NCBI GenBank assembly: GCA_029747585.1
Contig: JAPEVF010000566.1
Span: forward strand, 1-30,141
Direction of reading: 5' to 3'
Length of the DNA: 30,141 nt
Origin: Pleurotus djamor
Lineage: Eukaryota; Basidiomycota; Agaricomycetes; Agaricales; Pleurotaceae
Position numbers and translations under genes: made by a program
The notes under the pieces: model-generated
The model's database searches: none
Seen by the model: the letters and a program-made list of their open reading frames with translations, nothing else
Told to the model about the DNA's origin: nothing
Part shown: in pieces, positions 1-11,318 of the stretch
Position numbering within the stretch: position 1 is the stretch's first letter
How the letters are laid out: the number at the start of each line of letters is the position of its first letter

Positions 1-11
1 GTGTGAAAGTC

Positions 12-213
12 ACAAAAAGCTGTCACAGCAGTCAGCAATTTCCCACAGACCCTGCAAAAGCCATGAAAAGCTGTGGGAGCAGCTGCGACTTTTCACAGGA
101 TCTGAAAAAGCCACCGAAAGCTGTGAAAGCAAGAACACACCTGATCAAACTTTTGTGGAAGCTATAAAAGCATCATAAAGCTGGCTGTAAAATTAAAGTC
201 ATCTACAAAAGCA
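12..213. repeat. Degenerate ~50-bp tandem repeat (AAAGCTG-rich)
   Basis: Four consecutive units of about 50-51 bp begin near 12, 63, 113 and 163. Units start with variants of 'acaaaaagctg' / 'atgaaaagctg' / 'accgaaagctg' and end in 'aaaagcc' or 'aagc'. A further 'attgaaag' start follows at about 213. The units are diverged inside but keep the A-rich start and the spacing. The array may continue to the left of the window. It lies about 100 bp outside the point where the left arm of the inverted duplication stops matching the right arm. No coding function is seen. Confidence 0.7.
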
Positions 214-289
214 TTGAAAGAACACTTTCCAACTTTCAGTACTTTGAATGACCAACACTTTTTACGTTGTAGATTTTTTATGCTCCTAC

Positions 290-1325
290 TCAAAACAGGT
301 TTTCCTGATGAGGCTCCAGGTATATAAGGGTTTTGAAGAGCTCAACGTCTTCTTCGGCCCAAGCGACAAAGGGAAGTTGAAGATAATGAACAAAACACGA
401 CGAACCACACGGGTTCTTGGATACGCGACGGCGGAGAGTCTCATTCGTCAACCTGGGGTTTTGCCGCCGCGGGAAGGCTGTACGCGTATCGTGTGTGTCG
501 CAGTGTCCGACTATACAGTCAAGGTGAAAACAAAACTCCCGAACCAGTTGGTTCCTAAACGTCGCTCTCGGGGTAAGATCTTTGGAGTTAAAGTAATCGG
601 AAAACATGAAGGGGTTCAGCTGCGGCTGGAATTCGGGGTAGTCCCTGTGAAGAGGTGGTTGGTACCCGCTGTGTCAGGGAAGGGGATTGACTGACCTCTG
701 TGTTGCCTTGAGTAGCATCCCAAATTTCGCGTACTGAGGTTGAGTCGGCTGCAACGCATGTACTAAAATCCCAGTATCATCAATCTGCGCGATTGACAGC
801 CCGTGGTTGATGTGAAGTCGCCTTGCAGCCTCGAGAACCAAAAGTTCAACTACCAAAGACAGTCAACTTGGAATTATCGTACAAACAGAACAGGACGCAG
901 GGAGGGGACTTACGTTCAGGGTCCAAGTTTGAATCTGACATCCACGCGAAATTATATTTATATTCATGTGCGTATCTTTTGAGGTCGAACGAGGGTTCGT
1001 CGGCAAAGGGGAAATATCCCATGTCCTCTGGGTCATCTCCGATATGGCGATTGATATCCAGCGGAAGGCAGGACTCGTACGCTGGTGTCGGCCTAAAGTC
1101 ATGGAAGTCTGGTATTTCAATCACTTGCAAAGCATCATTGATGTTGATATACGTGTCTCCTTGCGTTTCAGAAGGCTCTTCTAGACTACCGACAGACTCC
1201 ACAGTCGTCGTCGGCTGCAAGAGCTGCAGAAGATTACGACAATAGACTTCATCAAGCGTATAGAACTCATTCCAGGTTTGTCGAGACACATCGATACACA
1301 GATACGTAGCTTCGGTGACTGACAT
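290..1325 (-). CDS. Truncated E(z)/KMT6 paralogue without CXC and SET domains
   Basis: This is a partial copy of the full gene at 23057-25594. The exons read 1325-914 (412 nt), 849-696 (154 nt) and 668-290, with introns of 64 and 27 nt. The first two exons have exactly the parental lengths, and the joined frame is open for 314 residues. It keeps the N-terminal region, the MCSS-like Cys segment (FCFHLDC, PCGSSCFVHYL) and the first half of the SANT2-like domain (WAEEDVELFKTLIYLEP). It then leaves homology at 310 and ends after six unrelated residues (HQENLF). The CXC and SET domains are absent, so it cannot be a methyltransferase. The 5' flank is copied too, so it may still be transcribed. It may be an expressed decoy subunit or a young pseudogene; the sequence shows only that the frame is intact. 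Confidence 0.7.
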
Positions 1326-4300
1326 CAAGTCTCAGAGGGTAAGCTCAATGAGAGCCGATGTAGATGAAAGAAACACGCGTGGTGGTGGGAGACAAGGAGG
1401 CGTGTGTGCGCTCGCACGGCACGTTGTAGTCCAGGCGTCACAGGGGTGACTCCTCGGCCTCGTTCCATGAAATGACGAGAATCCCTTACGATACCTCAGC
1501 TCTTTCAAAAGGTGAGTGGATCGGAAATGCTTGGTGCTTGACAAACGAAAATTAACGCGAAAGCATATAGTCTACGAAGTATAACAAAGAAGTACTATGG
1601 GAAGTGGGGTGCGTAAAAAACACATTGACAAAGTAACTACAGTATTAACTGTCCTGTTCATGCTCTCATCACTATCGCTATCCTCGCCTTCAGCGACATC
1701 AGTACGTCCATGAATACAGAATTGATACGGAGGGGAAGGTATGGTGTGGTACCGTTGGGTGATGATGCAAAAACGGAAGAACGAACGGGGAACGGGGAGG
1801 GGGACAACGAGAAAGCAAAGTATCCGTGTTAAAAACCGTGAAGGGGGCATAGAGTACTCTATGGAAGTGTCCGTCCGTCCGTGAGGGGTATATGTACAAA
1901 AAAAAATGGTAGAGTCCGTGTGAGGTATTGTATTTGGAAGCAAAAGAACAAGGAAGAAAACGAAAACGGAGAGAGGAAGGAAAGAGTCCATGGATGGTAT
2001 GTATGAAACATGGAGGAGGCGTATGTATGGAAGTGTCCGTCCGCGAAGAGTATACGTATGAATATATGAGCAGAAGTGGAGTCCGTGTGGAAGGCATCGA
2101 AAACAAAGTCCATTCGAACCGTACAAATTCGAGCAGAGTACCAACGGTGCTCGGAACAGCACAGCGGCCAGCTGCGCAAGGTCCGACGTTCGACAAGCCA
2201 GCCGCCGCGAATAATCTTTCACTGCATCATTCATGTTCATCGGCGCAACTACCGGTCCCACACCCTCCCAGCTTCGCGTCATTAGTCTCACAGCCTGGAC
2301 GGGAATGGAACAGGGCACGGAGATGGATGGGACAGGAATGGGCGGGAACGAGACAGGGAACGGGGGAACGGGGGGAGGACTGCCGATCCACAACCACGAC
2401 GCTTCCCCTCTACAAGACAAAAACGAGGAATCTTCATCGTCTCCTGCATTCACACCTTCACCTCCAAACTTCCAAGCTTCCCAACGACCCACCCCGCTCG
2501 GACCAAGCACCCACAGCCACACGCGCTTCCTGCCCTTAAAAGTCCGCGGATCCAAGGTGTCGACTACCATCCCTAATCCCGGGAAGATCGTCGTGATTAA
2601 CAGCAATTATCAAGAACCACAGCGGACTGCGACCCAATGGAATCAGCCATCCTTCCTCGTCCAACGTTCTTGAGCGTACACAAAGCGTACATAGACTCTT
2701 CTCATGTGGCGTCCGTAGTCGACGTGACGATAGGTCAACTCAAATACCAGCGTGCATCCATGGAGCCCCCCTTGGTACCGAATCTTGACGACGACGCCCA
2801 CGCTCAGCTCTTCATGCTACGCGGTTCGAACTTGGTAGGGTAGATAGCAATTCGGGATGAGCCCATGACGCGTAGGTATAGCCCGGATCTCCAACGTCCA
2901 GTCCACTTCAATGACAATCCACATCGACGCTCGGAGCTGGGGCAACTGTACATGAATGGATGGGTGGATGAGCTTGTCCACGATGAGATGTAACACCCCA
3001 AGCACAAAAAGCCATGGGATAGACCTGAGGCTTCAGGTGGAGGGTTCGAACGTTGAACGTTGAACGCTGAGTCCTAACTACCCCACGTCTCCACGTCTAG
3101 GAAAGAGGCACTGAAGACGGCGAAGAGGGTTCAAACGCGACGTCCGAGACTTTGAACTTTTGAATTTGAGTGCTCGAGGGGTGCCGATGAGGCCTCGAGA
3201 AGGGAGTGGAGTGGAGCGAATGGTGAGTGTCGTTTAGCGAAAACACCATNGGAAAGGAAGAGGGTTGATCGAAGTCTCCCAAACGCAACGATCCAAGTCC
3301 GAATCCTCCTCCCTCCTTGCCTCTCCTCGTTTCTTCCTCCTTGCCCCTCCTCCCTCCTCCCTCTTCTCCATCCGCCACCACCCACCAAAACTCCACAGCC
3401 ATTCAAAGCCAACATAATCGATGTCAGAAAGCACCGGAACGACCAGAAGTGAATTGGGCATTTGGATGGGGCGGAGCTCGGTAGGGGTTGGATTGTAATC
3501 GGATGATCAAACCCAACCAGTCCCAACCAACCAACCCAACTTGCATGCGTTTGAGCTTCGGGTTTTGAGCTTCAGTTTGAAGGTGGTGTGGAGGGTTCGT
3601 GAATTCGTGAATTCGTGACTTTGGCTAGAGTATTTGAGATTGTGAAAGGGTTCAAACGTTCAAGACCAAAGGTGGAATATTCAATGTTGAATTTCAAACG
3701 TTAAGCGCTTGTTGGTACTTGAAGGGGGACTGCGTATGGAAGGGATGATTATCGTGTACCCATTGACGAGAATCATGGCATAGGTTGGGTTGAAGGAAGA
3801 AGAAGGGAGGGAGAGGCTTGCGCGCCGGATGTCGCGGTCNAAAATTCGAATTCGAAGGAGGGCAGGTCTCAAGCGGTAAGAGCTCGGATGCTGGGCTAAC
3901 GTTCGAGCAAGGAGCAGAGGAGAGTGGGGAACAACGCGGCCGCTGGGAGGGAAAATGGGCGGATGGTCTCCGAATCCGAATCCTAATCCTAATCCAAGTT
4001 ATCACGTCCTCACATTCGACCCCATCGCATCCCATCCCCATCCCAGCACGCGAAGCCCAAGGCCAAATCCCATTGACGTCCCTCTTCAACGCGTCGCAAC
4101 TAAACCCTCCTCGACGATCTGTCTCCCCTACTCTACTCGACCCGAGTTCCAACAAGTCCCAGCCTCTCTNCTCTNTCGTGCGGCATCCCAGTGGCTTCTT
4201 CATCGTATACAGGCCATTCAGGACTGTGTGTCGTGCGCGGATCGCCAGCCAGCTATCCAGATGAACCTTCTGGATTAGACTTGAGCTTGGGGATCGAGTA

Positions 4301-5200
4301 GGATGGGCGGGGGCGAGGAAGATGTGGAGCTTGTAGCCGATTATGCGCCGTACGAGCTGGAAAAGCTGAGAAACACGACGGGTCTGATATATTGGATGAG
4401 CAAACGACACATGATGTAATGATAATGCTGAATGCGTACCATTTATACGTCCATGTCCATACTGAAGTTCGGACCACTGACGGGACCCGCTTGCCCAAGG
4501 ATCAACGACGTCTCCATGCCGTAATATGATCCCAGAGAGCACCATCCGTAAACGATGGTGACGAATGTAGACAGGAAAGGAGGTTGGATGCTGCGCGTGA
4601 GACATCCGTTTTGCGGCCTCCAAAGGCTCATATATGGGCATGTTGACCGCGTACTGTCCTGTCGCTTCGATATGTTGGTGGATGTTCATGGATGTCTGGG
4701 TGGCTTGAGTATGTTGACCGTGACAATCGTCGTCCGTTGCAGTAACTGCGGTGTGCGCGGTCGTTCGAGCGACCAGTTTCTTCGAGCCCCAACCTCTCTA
4801 CTCGACATCTCCAAAACTCCGTGCATCTCGAACGTCTCCGCCTGTGACCGAGTTTCGTTCTGAGTGGGACCCAACAGTGAATACTGAGTACTGAGTAGTC
4901 GAGAGTGTGGTAGAGCCCGTGGCCGTGGTTCGACTCTGACGTAGACTCAGAGGTGTGGCTTTCCCTTTCCCTTCCTCTCTTCCATCTTCCCCCTCCCCCC
5001 TCTCTTCCATGTCTAGCCCGCGCTTTGGAGCGATTATTCGAAAGACGTCTGTTATAGAAAGGCTGGAAGTCCTTGTTCCTCCGTCTACCACACGAACCGA
5101 AGCGACACAGTCCAGACGATGTGAGGTTTCAAGAGGAGAACATGTTGAGAGCCTTCGGAGTGGCGTCATCGGGTTTGATAGGTAGGTCCTAGGTCGAATA
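1326..5200. other. Gene-poor left-arm sequence upstream of the truncated E(z) copy
   Basis: This is the duplicated upstream region of E(z). It contains the conserved promoter-proximal block (1330-1560), a segment rich in CGGACGGAC and pyrimidine runs (1690-2090), a G-rich stretch (2280-2400), GTTCAACG and GAATTCGT short tandem runs (3046-3070, 3597-3620), and a pyrimidine tract (3300-3370). The longest open frames here, on the minus strand at 1572-2606 and 3694-4689, are not kept in the matching right arm. I therefore treat the whole stretch as non-coding or decayed. Four N bases lie inside it. Confidence 0.55.
1433..1454. promoter_or_regulatory. Near-palindrome upstream of truncated E(z) copy
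   Basis: Two 9-bp half sites flank a 4-bp loop: aggcgtcac / aggg / gtgactcct. The right-arm equivalent (22929-22950) is a perfect inverted repeat, and this copy has one mismatch. It lies about 110 bp upstream of the start codon. The TGACTC core resembles a Gcn4/AP-1-type bZIP half site, but binding is inference only. Confidence 0.4.
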
Positions 5201-6929
5201 TATCCCTATCGAAAGTGAGAAACTAACGAATAAAAACCGTCAGAACATGTTCGAACAAGAAACGAGAAACGAGACTCACGACGTTGTTTCTCGATATCAA
5301 GCTCAACGAAGATGCTAAGCAAGCGCATACATCTTGCCCTATGAGTTGCTCGACAGTTTACACGATGCCTGAGCTTGTCCTGAGCTTGTCCATGGTGTTG
5401 ACGAAGAGATGGGGTCTGAGAGTTGGTCGATAAATCGCATTTGGCATGATTCGGGGATACGTCGGAGGTGCATATTCGTCAAACGCCAAGTATTTCAGCG
5501 TCGTCGCTGTTGTGTATTGGCTGGGGAACGTTGCAAACGTTGCAGACGACGAGGAGAAAAACAGGCAATTTCTGCGCGGTCTGGGCGATGGTACCTGGAT
5601 GAATGGGGACATTACATCAGCCAAGATTTAATTATTCGCCGACGCCGTGTCCATGCTCTCCTGAGTCCTTCCCCCCTTCTCCACCGTCGACGCGTTGCAA
5701 TATGCTCCCAGCCGCGACGCCTCTGATCAACTCTGAACAATACTCGAATATACCTGATACGCGACGATCTTTGGACTGCGTCAATGCCAGAGTCCCCAGC
5801 AATCACCAATATAGGACGGCTTTCGGAATTCGAACTTGCTTTGACCTTACTCGGTTTTGGCAAACGACGTGCTCGACGGCGAGTAGCTCGCAGACTTCAG
5901 CGCCTTGATGGATCCACTCAGGTGCCTCAACACTGTTGAAGCCCTTCACGAAGATGACGGGAAACTGGTGCGCAATGACTAGCATACTTACCTGACCGTT
6001 TTACTCATTTTCATCTTCGTGTTAACAGTCTTTTACTAAGTCTACACACTCCTCCTAACGATTGAGAGGACTTCAGCAAGAATCATCTCCGGAGGGAGAA
6101 CCCGAGAACTCGAACAAGCTCACGAGACAACTACCTGAAGAGCTGAGGAACCAACGTCCCGCCTCCTTGGCTAACTGGACATCAATCAACATCGTTCAAG
6201 GATTGCTCTATGGAGCTCGCTACGAGTCGGAGGAATAGGGATCTGGCGGCTCTTGGGCGTGCCGCGTGTGGTCAACGATGACTCAAACGGATGGAAGGAA
6301 CCTTAGTGCGTATCCAGCACCAGCCTCTTTTGCTCCTTATTCACCTCGTTTCCGCGCATTCAGCATACCAATTTTACTTGATATTCGAAGAACGGAGACA
6401 CCTCGAGGAAGGAAGAACCGCTCCTGGCTTCCAGCGCATGCGCTTAACCTAGGTCATGGCCAATCGACCATTTACCGCCATCGGGAGGGATGCCGCTTTG
6501 CTTTCTTCCCCCGTGCCCCCGAACTCGAAACATCCAACTGTTCTCAAAATGCGAGCCCGCGAGGTTATCAAACGCGTAACGTCGACCTCGGCGTACCTCA
6601 CGATCCGTCTTCAACGATCCGACGCTCTCCACAGCTCTTGAACCCTCTGACGCTGTCGTCCCTGGTTCCAGTCAATGAAACCCAGCACCGTGGTTCGAGC
6701 TCATCCAAACACAGCCGTACCCAGTCTACTCGACTTCGCAATCATGTCCGCCTCTATTACCCTCGCTCGTCCGTCGTTCAGCAAGCTGGATAACGATACG
6801 TGATTCTCAAACGGTCCACATAGAACAACGCAATAGAACCGAGGTGGACGACGACTCACGAGGGGAGGCTGGAGGCTTGGTTCTTTTTCTTGGAAACCTA
6901 TCCTTCCTCGACCCTCCAACCCATATGCG

Positions 6930-8220
6930 ACCCAAGCCTAACGTCCACCTCGACGATATCACCATTGCCGTCCCCAATACTTCCCGTTTCGAGCTCGTGT
7001 CTGATAATGCTCGTCAGGTTTGAGCAACTATGATACGGAGACGAACCTCTTTAGACAACTACACCATCCAAGCGGCTCCTATGAAATCGATGAAGCAAGA
7101 CGAAGACATGTTGGCCAGAAGAAGGCAGCGAAGGGACTGGGACTCGAAGGTTGAGAGTTCGAGCTCAGAGCTTGAATCTTGAGTCTTGGAGGAGCCTGGA
7201 TATCTGCGTTCAACTCAACACGAGCCGACACAACCTCGCCATGGCTATCCTGTCATACGCGCTCGCTTGTTCCTCTATAGCTTGGAGACCTTGCCGATGA
7301 AGGAAACGAGGACGGTTTGGATTTGGAAATGGACCGTGACTTGAACATGGGTTCGCAGCATGGACTTTGGACCTCGCCCCACGGATTGGACGGAAGGAAT
7401 GGTGGCTTCGATCATTGCCCACTTGCGCCCTGTTCTTGCGCCTTCTCCGCTGCTCTTCTCTACTCTCTCCGCTTGTGGCTCTAGCCTAACATTCGGGTGA
7501 TGGAAGACAGCGTCGTCTCGCACCTTGCAGCCCAGAGCATGACGTCTACCCTTCCTCATCTCTCAAGAGCGTTCAACACTCCTCCGTAAGAATAGAAAAA
7601 ATAGAGGAACCTCGAACTCGTGTTACACATACCTCTACATTTCGAGCTCGCGTCTGGAAATGGGCGTGGAGTTCGAGCGAATGGGATACGGAGATGTATC
7701 CCCATTGTGGGTAGCACCACTCCCTAGCTCAGGTTCATCAAACCAAGCTCGACGACGAAACCAAACGTTAGGCGGTTCATAGGATATGCTGGAGAGAGAG
7801 ACGAATAGAGATGAAGACGGACGATCTCAGTCAGACGGATCAAGAAAGGGAACTGGGACTTGGGCGTGGAGGATTGAAGCTTCGAGCTTCGAGCTGGAAT
7901 CTTGGATTCGCTCGACCCCAGTGTGCAACTAGCCCAGATGCGTTCCGCTCAACACGACTCCACCCTGGCTACTGGTTTACGGGCTTGCTTATCCGTCGCT
8001 GCGTGAGCTCGGTTAGGTATGGAAAGGGAGGAGGGAGGGTCGGGGAGATGAAGAAGAACTGGGATTTGAAGTTTGAAGCTGGACATTGGACCTTCTAACG
8101 CGATTGGATGGGACTCCCGTCGTCGGCCACTTTCATTTTGGAGATGTCGCTCTACTGTCTCCGCTCTCAGTCTCAGCCCAGTGTTCAAGAGATGGAAGAC
8201 AGTATCACCATGTCATCCGG
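6930..8220. repeat. Diverged direct duplication, period about 690-720 bp
   Basis: Copy one is about 6930-7560 and copy two about 7620-8220. Matching landmarks appear in order: 'tttcgagctcgtgtctg' (~6989) and 'tttcgagctcgcgtctg' (~7639); 'gggatacggaga' (~7680) with 'gatacggaga' (~7031); 'gggactgggactcgaagg' (~7133) and 'gggaactgggacttggg' (~7847); 'gatggaagacag' at ~7500 and ~8190. Indels are common and no frame is conserved between copies, which argues against coding. Confidence 0.45.
7875..7896. repeat. Heptamer run (TTCGAGC-type)
   Basis: Sequence 'gaagcttcgagcttcgagct' repeats a 7-bp unit. The same length of unit recurs as GTTCAAC runs in both inverted arms and as a CTTCAAG run at 21198-21216, so it is a recurring local simple-repeat type. 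Confidence 0.5.
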
Positions 8221-9029
8221 TACCTTCAAGCTTACTCTAACGCCCTCGACTATGACTTTCCACCCAATCGTGCGCCCCGGTTCCGCTACCAGGTGATGAA
8301 GTCAAACGACAGCATCAACGACGCGTTCAGCGTCCAACACTCCTCAACCACTCGAGGCTGACTAGGCGAGCCTCGAGCTCGCGTTGCGCATGCTCGCTGC
8401 CCCGGTTCCTTATCATATCCCAACCTCGTTTCTTTCCTCCCATTCCGAGGCTCGAGCTCGTCCTCGACACTAGGTGCTGGGTTATGGGAGACTTCGTGGC
8501 GGGTTTGAGCTGAAGACTACCACGATGGTTCTTGCCAAATGCGGGATGAGGAGGAGGGTAAAAGGGAAGAAATGCTGAATTCAAAGATCGGGAATTTTGA
8601 CTACGACGTGGGGAGATCAGGCGCTCAGTGACTTTGGTTACCCAGAGACCACTGCCCAACTCACAGCCCACCTCGAGCCTGCAAATTCTACAGCGCATCC
8701 AATCCCCAGTCTTGCTAATAAGTGCAAGGTTCTCTTGTCTCAAAGCCTGCTACTTCAAGCTTCACCTCGACGCTGACCGCCCCCTTCAAAGCCTACCCTA
8801 TCGTGTTTCACCATGACGGGCTATAGAGTTCTAGGGTGTATCTTTCGTCGAGAGCAACGAGTTGATATCGGAGACTGATGTGTAGGGATGCCGATGAAGA
8901 AAGACGAATGGACTCCGGTTGCGCATTGTGCGTTGGTGCTCCCTACCGACCACAATCCAATATAGCGTCCCAGGCCTGCTGTATCTCCCGATATCCTCTG
9001 TCCGGCACGACTTCCAGTGGCGGTATTAT

Positions 9030-9215
9030 CCTCTAATACTCTATGTACGATTCATATGGAGCTTTCAATCCCTTTCATCATGGACTCTACTTTTTCCATA
9101 CGTTGACTCTTTTCTCGGACGGACAGTTAAGTAGACCCTCTTCACGCCCTAGAGTATCAGACGGACTCTTATTTCGTTTTCTTCCCTCCATTGCTTGCTC
9201 CTTTTTCCTTCCATG
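9030..9215 (+). promoter_or_regulatory. Third copy of the E(z) upstream CGGACGGAC module, 5' of F-box gene A
   Basis: This segment aligns in order with 22270-22450 of the right arm and, inverted, with about 1690-2090 of the left arm. Shared blocks are 'ggactctactt', a CATACG(T) block, 'tcggacggaca' (9115-9125 here) followed by 'tcttcacgc' or a similar string, and a pyrimidine-rich tail ending in cttttgcttt-like sequence. It ends about 300 bp before the start codon of F-box gene A. It could supply promoter sequence or simply be a dispersed repeat; the sequence does not decide. Confidence 0.5.
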
Positions 9216-9513
9216 CAACAATGCACACGCGAATAGTACTAAACGAGGGGGTGCTCGTTTGTCCATGAGAACTAGCCTGCAATGAGGTGGTCCGAACTCG
9301 GCACGGTGTGCATGTGCATAGCGCGTAATGCCTATTCTAGGGTCGCATCATATCTACTTTTTAGTTTCTCCGCTATCCGATTTCCATGTGTTCGCCACCT
9401 TCAAAGCAGCCATCACCTTCAAACTTGCTCTACGGTGCGTATTCTGTGTCCGTTGTTACGCCGTCATATCTCACAGTTTTAAATTACCCAGGTTTGAGAT
9501 TTCTTGTGTGGAG

Positions 9514-11171
9514 ATGTCCTCAGCCGCTTCAAAAGTTCTGTCGACACCAAAACTTCTTCGAAAGATATTCTGTTTTTCTAGGCAAACAGATAACGCATCC
9601 AATCTGCTTGTAAATAAGACGTGGTCTGAAGAAGTCCTGAACGTCGAGTGGAGCGAGTTGGATGGACCAGTGCGGTTGTTCGACCTCCTCGCGCCTCTCG
9701 TTCCCTCCTCAGCAGATCCTGACCTATACGTAAGTGCAACTCATCCACCTTCTAAAAAGCACATTGAAAATGATCATATTTCGATTAGGCTTTCAGCAGG
9801 CCACTTGAACCAGCGGACTGGGAATGTTTTAACCGTTACGCCCCCCGGGTAAAGACTATCATCCAAGATTCAATCCACTTCGATGCATCTGTGTATACAG
9901 CGCTCTCCAAACACAAAAATCAAACATGCAACGGCGTCTTCCCGAACGTTGATTACGTCGGCTGCCCTATGCACCCCGATCTGCTCAACCTCTACCTCCA
10001 TCCTGGCCTAACTTCCTTGGTAATATGTGTCGACCCCGACCACCGCTCTTTAACCATTCAGCTCCTTGAATCATCCTTCTCTGTCATTACGCAGAGAGTG
10101 GCATCTTCCCTTGGAGTTTTGTACCTCAACCTCGAACTGGACGACGATATGTTAAGATCTTCAGAATCGCTATTAGTATCCGTGCTCGGAGAAATGAAAG
10201 GACTCACAGAGGTGACCATCCCTCCTCATTGGGTTTCTGAGCGCATAACACTGGCTCTGGCAAGTCTGCCCAAACTCGTAGGGCTGGAAACGCTCGAGCT
10301 TCAAGATGACTCGGTATCGACGGAAATTATCCCCACCTTCTCGCCATTGCTAGGAAGTCATTCATTCCCACTTCTCACCACCCTCTCCCTTCTCATACCT
10401 TTTGAGAATGCAATACCGAGCTTTCTATCGTGGGGTAGATCGGCGTCTCTCCTTTCACTGTATCTCGATTCAGGTACATTTGAAACGCCGGAGAGATACA
10501 AAACCATGGTTCGCGTGATCTCCAATGCGTTCCCGTCCCTTCAGAGACTGCGTATCAGCGCGGTTTCCGAAGACATACCACTGAGAACGCCTACCCCCCG
10601 CCTCGCGTTTGACGCCCTGGAACCCCTTCTACGACTTGGATTCCTCGACCTTTTACGGGTATGCTACACCACACCGTTGTATTTGACCAACGACGACTTG
10701 TCCAAGATCTGTTGGACCTTAGAATCAATTACCTTGCTCCATTTGAACCCTACTCCTCCAATACGAACCACCTCGAGTTTACACTTGTCGTGCTTAGCGG
10801 AAGCCCACTTCACGTATTCCCTTCTCGAGCGTCTTGGGATATACGTTAATACCTCTTTTGAAGGCTTTCGCGGCCTCAGGATAGCCAAGGACCTACCGCT
10901 ATTTGCGCATTTGACGGATCTCAACTTTGGGTATTCGTCGTTGAGGCACGAGGCAGTTGGGCCTGTGGTAGAGCTACTCAGCGAGATACTCCCCGATGGC
11001 TGTAAGATTGACGCAGAGGATCCTCACTCAGAATTGAAGTATGGATTAGGCGATCTTCCACCGCAGTGGCAGCAGGTTTCTTCTATCGTACCCGCATTGA
11101 GGCAGGCGGTAGGTGCGGGTGATATAGGCGAGGTTTCTAGGCTGCGAATCATGTACAGCCCAAGGCGGTAG
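9514..11171 (+). CDS. F-box family protein A
   Basis: There are two exons, 9514-9729 and 9789-11171, with a 59-nt intron that starts GTAAGT and ends ATTAG. The product is 532 residues. Residues ~8-55 form an F-box-like motif (VLSTPKLLRKIFCFS, then ASNLLVNKTWSEEVLNVEW). The junction reads into the typical fungal segment CFNRYAPRVKTI. The rest is a series of irregular leucine-rich segments. It shares with genes B and C the block WGRS..L.SL.L.S..FETPER followed by AFPSL. F-box proteins of this type usually recruit substrates to SCF ubiquitin ligases through Skp1; the substrate is unknown. The start was chosen because the paralogues start at the same place relative to the F-box. The gene converges on B with only 147 bp between stop codons. 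Confidence 0.85.
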
Positions 11172-11318
11172 CCTTGCTATCCATCAGTTACTGCTTTACC
11201 TCAAGAGGTGCTACGAACTAGCCAAGACCCTAACAACATGACAATGGAGTTCAGCTTGAAAGATGGGTTCCGCAGAGCTCGAACGTGATTTAGCATGTGG
11301 AGGATCAGAGTAGTTACT

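Larger units (their letters stand above)
310..5200 (-). repeat. Left arm of large inverted duplication
   Basis: The reverse complement of this stretch matches the plus strand at about 19200-24070 in the same order. The outer junction is sharp: both arms share 'cctggagcct' (311-320 on the left, 24061-24070 on the right) and then differ completely. Identity is highest in the E(z) part (almost every residue conserved), clearly lower over 1570-3080, and patchy but still collinear over 3080-5200. Landmarks shared by both arms include the GTTCAACG heptamer run (3046-3070 / 21349-21372), a purine/pyrimidine tract (3300-3370 / 20960-21040), and an 'aactcggtcacaggcg' block near 4845 on the left and 19462 on the right. 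The inner limit near 5200 is approximate. Confidence 0.85.
5200..9030. other. Gene-poor region of degenerate repeats between left arm and F-box genes
   Basis: No convincing spliced gene was found in almost 4 kb. Short protein-like stretches occur, for example a plus-strand 61-residue frame at 5446-5631 (begins MIRGYVGGAYSSN) and a 175-residue frame at 6266-6793, but neither matches a family I know or links to neighbouring exons. The part from 6900 to 8300 holds a diverged direct duplication, given separately. Motifs such as TTCGAGCTCG and TTCGAGC recur many times, as expected of old decayed repeats. A real but unrecognised gene here cannot be ruled out. Confidence 0.5.

Noticed and set aside
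12..213. Possible CRISPR-like array
   Set aside because: Units are contiguous, diverged and without unique spacers, and the surrounding genes are eukaryotic.
823..1245. Plus-strand frames opposite the truncated E(z) exons, and their mirror on the right arm
   Set aside because: They are antisense shadows of the E(z) coding exons.
1572..2606. 344-codon minus-strand open frame upstream of the truncated E(z) copy
   Set aside because: The matching region of the right arm (about 21750-22830) does not keep the frame; composition reflects repeat tracts.
3970..4000. Telomere-like CCTAAT/CCGAAT hexamers
   Set aside because: Only a few imperfect units, internal, and not the fungal CCCTAA repeat.
3694..4689. 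Long (331-codon) minus-strand open frame in the left arm
   Set aside because: The homologous part of the right arm has stops and indels in that frame, three Ns fall inside, and no family resemblance is seen.
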